Assembly (NCBI GenBank): GCA_020217265.1
Contig: JAIWOS010000043.1
Span: 1 to 8,995 of the forward strand
DNA: 8,995 bases
Source: Thiobacillus sp.
Lineage (GTDB): Bacteria > Pseudomonadota > Gammaproteobacteria > Burkholderiales > Thiobacillaceae
Reading direction: 5' to 3'
Positions 5,730 through 8,995 of this stretch are shown in pieces. A model generated the notes under the pieces. It saw only the letters and a program-made list of their open reading frames with translations. It did not search any database and was not told the DNA's origin. The position numbers were made by a program, and so were the translations under genes. Position 1 is the stretch's first letter. Every line of letters starts with the position of its first letter.

Positions 5730-7570
5730 TGAGTGTGCGAACGCACGGCGGATTCGATGCCTGCAGCGTCGAGTCCGCACTCGGCCAGGAGCTTCTGCGC
5801 ATCGCCGTGTTCGACGAAACGGTCGGGCAGACCCAGGTGCATCAGCGCGACCGTGATGCCGGCCGCGGCCAGCGCTTCGGCCACGCCCGCGCCTGCACCG
5901 CCCGCCACCGCGTTTTCTTCCAGCGTCACCAGCAGCCGGTGGCTTGCGGCGAGTTCGCGCAAGAGGTCGAGATCGAGCGGTTTCACGAAACGCATGTCGG
6001 CGACCGTGGCGTCGAGCGCTTCTGCAGCGGCGAGCGCGGGCGTGACCAGGCTGCCGAAGGCGATCAGCGCTACGCCACGCCCCTGCCGGCGCACCACGCC
6101 CTTGCCGACGGGCAGCGGTTCGAGCGCGGGATCGATGACGGCGCCGCTGCCGCCACCGCGCGGGTAGCGTACGGCCGACGGGCCATTGTGCTGATAGGCG
6201 GTCGTCAGCAGGCGCCGGCATTCGTTTTCGTCCGACGGTGCCGCGATGAGGAGGTTGGGCACGCAGCGCAGGAAGGAGAGATCGAAGCTGCCGGCGTGCG
6301 TGGGGCCGTCGGCGCCGACCAGTCCTGCGCGGTCGATGGCGAGCATCACCGGCAGGTTCTGCAGCGCAATGTCGTGGATGAGCTGGTCGTAGGCGCGCTG
6401 CAAAAAGGTCGAGTAGATCGCCACCACGGGTTTCACGCCTTCACAGGCCAGGCCCGCGGCAAAGGTGAGCGCGTGCTGCTCGGCGATGCCGACGTCGAAA
6501 TAGCGTTTCGGGTAGTCCTGCGAGAAGCGCACCAGGCCCGAGCCCTCGCGCATCGCGGGCGTGATGCCGACGAGCCGGGAGTCGGCCGCGGCCATGTCGC
6601 ACAGCCAGTCGCCGAATACCTGGGTGTAGGTGGGCTTGCCGCCGATCTTGTCGGCGACGCCTGCGGCAGGATCGAAGCGCGCGACGCCGTGGTAGAGGCA
6701 GGGGTTGGTCTCGGCCGGCGCGTAGCCCTTGCCCTTTTTGGTGACGACGTGCAGGAACTGCGGGCCGTCGAGCTGCTTGATGTTGGCGAGCGTGTCGAGC
6801 AGCACGTCGAGATCGTGGCCGTCGATGGGGCCGATGTAGTTGAAGCCGAATTCCTCGAACAGCGTGCCGGGCGTGACCATGCCCTTCATGTGCTCCTCGG
6901 CGCGCTTGGCGAGTTCGCGGATCGGAGGCGCCACCGATAGCACCTTCTCGCCGGCGCGGCGCGCCGCGGCGTAGAACTTGCCCGACATCAGCCGCGCGAG
7001 GTAGTTGTTGAGCGCACCCACATTGGGCGAGATCGACATGTCGTTGTCGTTCAGCACCACCAGCAGTGGCAGGTCGGTCGCGCCGGCGTTGTTCAGCGCC
7101 TCGAAGGCCATGCCGGCGGTCATCGCGCCGTCGCCGATCACCGCTACCGCGCGCTGCGCCGAGCCGCTCTGGCGGAAGGCCTCGGCCATGCCGAGCGCGG
7201 CCGAAATCGAGGTGCTGGAATGCCCGGTACCGAAGGCGTCGTATTCGCTCTCTGCGCGGCGGGGAAAACCGGCGATGCCGCCACCCTGGCGCAGTCCGGC
7301 CATCGCTTCGCGGCGGCCGGTGAGTATCTTGTGCGCGTAGCTCTGGTGGCCCACGTCCCACACAATGCGGTCGGCGGGCGTATCGAACACGTAGTGCAAC
7401 GCGATCGTCAGTTCGACCGCGCCGAGGTTGGAGGCGAGATGGCCGCCGGTCCCGGCAACCGAATCGACGAGGAAGGCGCGCAGCTCTTCCGCCAGTTTCG
7501 GCAGGTCGGTCGGCGCCAGCGCACGCAGGTCGGCGGGGGAGTGAATGCGGTCGAGCAGCGGGAGGGACAT
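5726..7570 (-). CDS. dxs: 1-deoxy-D-xylulose-5-phosphate synthase
   Basis: Thiamine-diphosphate enzyme that condenses pyruvate and glyceraldehyde 3-phosphate into DXP, the entry step of the MEP isoprenoid pathway and a precursor of thiamine and pyridoxal phosphate. At 614 residues it is full length. Visible motifs are [10 protein letters not shown] (41-50), [15 protein letters not shown] (72-86), the ThDP/Mg motif [18 protein letters not shown] (146-163) with NDNDMSIS (174-181), and the second-domain [17 protein letters not shown] (359-375) holding the catalytic glutamate (Glu364). THAGSFDL and the C-terminal transketolase-like domain follow. The start at 7570 lies 2 nt after the ispA stop with no strong ribosome binding site, so its translation is probably coupled to ispA. 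Confidence 0.98.
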   Translation of the reverse strand: MSLPLLDRIHSPADLRALAPTDLPKLAEELRAFLVDSVAGTGGHLASNLGAVELTIALHYVFDTPADRIVWDVGHQSYAHKILTGRREAMAGLRQGGGIAGFPRRAESEYDAFGTGHSSTSISAALGMAEAFRQSGSAQRAVAVIGDGAMTAGMAFEALNNAGATDLPLLVVLNDNDMSISPNVGALNNYLARLMSGKFYAAARRAGEKVLSVAPPIRELAKRAEEHMKGMVTPGTLFEEFGFNYIGPIDGHDLDVLLDTLANIKQLDGPQFLHVVTKKGKGYAPAETNPCLYHGVARFDPAAGVADKIGGKPTYTQVFGDWLCDMAAADSRLVGITPAMREGSGLVRFSQDYPKRYFDVGIAEQHALTFAAGLACEGVKPVVAIYSTFLQRAYDQLIHDIALQNLPVMLAIDRAGLVGADGPTHAGSFDLSFLRCVPNLLIAAPSDENECRRLLTTAYQHNGPSAVRYPRGGGSGAVIDPALEPLPVGKGVVRRQGRGVALIAFGSLVTPALAAAEALDATVADMRFVKPLDLDLLRELAASHRLLVTLEENAVAGGAGAGVAEALAAAGITVALMHLGLPDRFVEHGDAQKLLAECGLDAAGIESAVRSHTH

Positions 7571-7572
7571 GA

Positions 7573-8460
7573 TCAGAATACGCGTTCGACGACGAAGTCG
7601 GCCAGCTGGCGCAGGCGCCCGGCTGAATCATCGAGGCGATCGAGCGCCGCGTGCGCGTCGGCGCGCAGCTCCTGGGCGAGTTCGCGGGCGCGGGCCGCGC
7701 CGAGCAGGCTCACGTAGGTGGGCTTGTTGTTGGCCGCGTCCTTGCCCGCCGTCTTGCCGAGCGTGGCGGTGGAGGCTTCGGCGTCGAGCACGTCGTCCAC
7801 CACCTGGAAGGCAAGTCCGATGCACTTGGCGTAATGGTCGAGCGCGCCGAGCGTGTCGTCGTCGGCGGTGCCGCAGTGCGCACCCAGCAGCACCGAGGCG
7901 CGAATCAGCGCGCCGGTCTTGTGGATGTGCATGTATTCGAGTTCGGCGAGATCGAGCGGCTTGCCGACGCTGGCGAGATCGATGGCCTGGCCACCGGCCA
8001 TGCCGCGCGAGCCGGCGGCCTGCGCCAGCAGGTGGACCATTCTGAGCTGCACGGCCGGATCGTCTGCCAGCGGCTGCGCAGCAAGCACCTCGAACGCCAG
8101 GCTTTGCAGTGCGTCGCCTACCAGCAGCGCGGTCGCTTCGTCGAATTCGACGTGCACTGTCGGCTTGCCGCGCCGCAGCGCGTCGTCGTCCATCGCCGGC
8201 ATGTCGTCGTGGACGAGCGAATAAGCGTGTAAGAGTTCGACTGCCGCCGCTGCGTGCTGAACGCGTGCCGGGTCGGCGCCCGCCACTTCGCCGGCGGCGA
8301 ATGCCAGGAGCGGACGCACGCGCTTGCCGCCGCCCAGCACGGCGTAGCGCATGGCTTCGTGCAGACGCTGCGGCGCGATGTGGGCCGGCGGCAGGCAGGC
8401 GGCCAGCACGGACTCCATGTGCGACTGGCAGGCCTGCATCCAGGCGGCAAAATCAGTCAT
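7573..8460 (-). CDS. ispA: Farnesyl diphosphate synthase (short-chain polyprenyl synthase)
   Basis: Condenses dimethylallyl/geranyl diphosphate with isopentenyl diphosphate to give C15 farnesyl diphosphate for ubiquinone, undecaprenyl and similar lipids. The 295-residue protein has GGGKRVRP (43-50), the first aspartate-rich motif DDMPAMD (D85-D91) and the second VDDVLD (221-226), with FQ at 218-219 just before. The four-residue gap in the first motif and the aromatic Tyr80 five residues before it are features of bacterial (type II) FPP synthases, which favours C15 over longer products. The start at 8460 was chosen because the family N-terminus begins MTDFAAWMQ; the frame is open to 8646, but that part is antisense-free overlap with xseB and is not family-like. 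The start overlaps the xseB end by 8 nt (ATGACTGA), implying coupled translation. Confidence 0.96.
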   Translation of the reverse strand: MTDFAAWMQACQSHMESVLAACLPPAHIAPQRLHEAMRYAVLGGGKRVRPLLAFAAGEVAGADPARVQHAAAAVELLHAYSLVHDDMPAMDDDALRRGKPTVHVEFDEATALLVGDALQSLAFEVLAAQPLADDPAVQLRMVHLLAQAAGSRGMAGGQAIDLASVGKPLDLAELEYMHIHKTGALIRASVLLGAHCGTADDDTLGALDHYAKCIGLAFQVVDDVLDAEASTATLGKTAGKDAANNKPTYVSLLGAARARELAQELRADAHAALDRLDDSAGRLRQLADFVVERVF

Positions 8461-8713
8461 CGGTATTGGCGGGGACGAAGGGAGCGAGCGTCCCGTTTTC
8501 CAGGATCTGCACCTGCTGCTCGGCGTCGGCGAGTTGCTGGCGGCAGTAATGCAGGAGTTCGGCGCCGCGCTTGTAGGCTGCGAGCGAGGCTTCCAGCGAC
8601 AGCTGTCCGCCTTCCATGTCGGCCACGATGGCTTCGAGCTCGGCAAGCGCGGATTCGTAATCCTTGGGGGCTTCGTGTTCTTTGGGAGGCGTCGCGGCGC
8701 GGGGTTTGGCCAT
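8453..8713 (-). CDS. xseB: Exodeoxyribonuclease VII small subunit
   Basis: Small subunit of exonuclease VII, which binds the large XseA subunit to degrade single-stranded DNA to oligonucleotides. The protein is 86 residues. After a basic, proline-rich start (MAKPRAATPPKEHEAP) comes the two-helix XseB core YESALAELEAIVADMEGG (19-36) and LSLEASLAAYKRGAELL (38-54), then QQLADAEQQVQIL. The start at 8713 gives the usual family length; the upstream in-frame ATG at 8752 adds 13 residues without a ribosome binding site. It is first in the xseB-ispA-dxs run, an arrangement common in proteobacteria, and xseA is not in the window. Confidence 0.95.
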   Translation of the reverse strand: MAKPRAATPPKEHEAPKDYESALAELEAIVADMEGGQLSLEASLAAYKRGAELLHYCRQQLADAEQQVQILENGTLAPFVPANTDD

Positions 8714-8729
8714 CGGGGATCCCGGCTTG

Positions 8730-8759
8730 AAAAAAGACCAACACTTTAACAAATTGGTC
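8730..8759 (-). terminator. Weak hairpin with T6 tract in the xseB leader
   Basis: On the minus strand GACCAA (8754-8759) can pair with TTGGTC (8736-8741) across a 12-nt loop, followed directly by six T (8730-8735) and, 16 nt later, the xseB start. The shape is that of an intrinsic terminator or attenuator, but the stem is short and has only three G-C pairs. It may instead be an operator or chance. A poor candidate promoter (AAGACA, 18 nt, TAAAGT) runs through the same DNA. Confidence 0.3.
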
Positions 8760-8789
8760 GCGGATATGTCTTCCCCTCGACACGGGGCA

Positions 8790-8798
8790 TGCTATTAT
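8790..8798 (+). promoter_or_regulatory. Extended -10 promoter for the right-edge gene
   Basis: TG at 8790-8791, one base, then TATTAT (8793-8798; 5 of 6 to the consensus) make a good extended -10 element, which does not need a strong -35; the bases at the -35 position (CTTCCC/TTCCCC) are poor. Transcription would begin near G8805. A small inverted repeat CCCC/GGGG (8773-8776 and 8784-8787) lies in the spacer region and might be an operator. Confidence 0.5.
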
Positions 8799-8807
8799 TC
8801 TTTTGCG

Positions 8808-8834
8808 TCCCCGCCAGCAATGGCGGGGATTTTT
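8808..8834 (+). terminator. Terminator-like hairpin with GCAA tetraloop in the 5' leader
   Basis: Nine pairs (8808-8816 with 8821-8829; CCCCGCCA against TGGCGGGG inside) close a GCAA loop of the GNRA type, followed by a T5 tract (8830-8834). In shape it is an intrinsic terminator for plus-strand transcription, yet no plus-strand gene lies upstream and the probable transcription start is only 3-4 nt before it. It may be an attenuator, a protective 5' hairpin, or the end of a very short RNA. Confidence 0.6.
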
Positions 8835-8840
8835 CATCCG

Positions 8841-8911
8841 TACCCGCGCCATCCTTGGGCGGGAGTATCCGGTGGGTCATGATCAACTTGCCGCTCCAGC
8901 ATTCTGGAGGG
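8841..8911 (+). other. Two further hairpins in the leader of the right-edge gene
   Basis: Hairpin A: CCCGC (8843-8847), a bulged G, CCA (8849-8851), loop TCCT, TGG (8856-8858), GCGGG (8859-8863); two more pairs are possible across a 2-nt bulge (8841-8842 with 8866-8867). Hairpin B: CTCCAG (8894-8899), loop CATT, CTGGAG (8904-8909), with two more G-C pairs across a bulge. Both lie between the presumed start of transcription and the start codon at 8938. I could not match them to a riboswitch consensus that I know. Confidence 0.5.
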
Positions 8912-8937
8912 GGCTTGGTTTTGAGTAGGGTGCGCCA

Positions 8938-8995
8938 ATGAGCAATCTCGCCGAATCCAGCGCCTTGTCGCTTACTTCGCCGCAACTTCCTGTTT
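8938..8995 (+). CDS. Start of a gene cut by the window edge, possibly a Rieske-type aromatic ring-hydroxylating oxygenase alpha subunit
   Basis: An ATG at 8938, with GTAGGG 7 nt upstream, opens a frame with no stop up to the edge: 19 codons reading MSNLAESSALSLTSPQLPV. No domain is visible. The guess rests on two recollections: the N-terminal pattern ending in LPV resembles a family of Rieske non-haem iron oxygenases, and such a gene is often divergent from or beside xseB-ispA-dxs in Betaproteobacteria. It is divergent from xseB across 224 nt that hold both leaders. That a gene starts here is fairly likely; its identity is tentative. Confidence 0.5.
   Translation, partial: MSNLAESSALSLTSPQLPV

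Noticed and set aside
4695..6221. Minus-strand open frame of 508 codons across folE2 and the end of dxs
   Set aside because: Arg/Ala/Pro-rich out-of-frame translation crossing the terminator, folE2 and dxs; folE2 and dxs explain the DNA.
5705..6940. Plus-strand open frame of 411 codons antisense to dxs
   Set aside because: Antisense shadow of dxs with no recognisable motif.
8461..8646. 62-codon N-terminal extension of IspA
   Set aside because: It is xseB read in another frame, Ser/Pro-rich, and not part of the prenyltransferase fold.
8800..8937. Known riboswitch, 6S RNA or signal recognition RNA
   Set aside because: I compared the hairpins from memory with TPP, SAM/SAH, glycine, cobalamin, c-di-GMP, fluoride and mini-ykkC patterns and with 6S and 4.5S RNA; none fits, though this is not a substitute for a covariance search.

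Overview
The window looks like chromosomal DNA of a sulfur-oxidising betaproteobacterium, close to Thiobacillus (Hydrogenophilales/Nitrosomonadales). The reasons are the GC-rich coding sequence, a dissimilatory sat-aprB-aprA cassette, and the block xseB-ispA-dxs-folE2, an order I recall from Betaproteobacteria. The species assignment is inference from gene content and could not be tested by a database search.

Layout. Positions 1-2706 (minus strand) hold sat, aprB and the first 290 codons of aprA, which runs off the left edge. In sulfur oxidisers these enzymes turn sulfite plus AMP into APS, and APS plus pyrophosphate into sulfate and ATP. A bidirectional terminator (2830-2857) separates this unit from a 137-residue protein of unknown function (minus, 2875-3288) that has its own plausible sigma70 promoter. 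Next comes a class I glutamine amidotransferase (minus, 3397-4107). Its start codon overlaps that of a divergent, exported retropepsin-like aspartic protease (plus, 4106-4753).

A perfect 40-nt palindrome (4765-4804) ends the protease gene and the convergent folE2. The rest of the minus strand is xseB-ispA-dxs, with an 8-nt overlap and a 2-nt gap that imply translational coupling, followed by folE2 after a 99-nt gap. These genes supply farnesyl diphosphate (ispA), DXP (dxs), 7,8-dihydroneopterin triphosphate (folE2) and an exonuclease VII subunit (xseB).

At the right edge, a divergent plus-strand gene starts at 8938 with only 19 codons visible. From neighbourhood and N-terminus it is possibly a Rieske-type ring-hydroxylating oxygenase. 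Its roughly 130-nt leader is the least explained DNA in the window: an extended -10 promoter, then at once a terminator-like hairpin with a GCAA loop, then two more hairpins.

Most genes are ordinary core genes. The points worth a second look are regulatory: the hairpin-rich leader at 8790-8937, an IscR-like half-palindromic site over the folE2 promoter, the overlapping divergent start codons at 4105-4108, and the uncharacterised gene beside the sulfur cassette. I saw no rRNA, tRNA, CRISPR array, insertion sequence or phage genes. No stretch over 300 bases lacks a gene.
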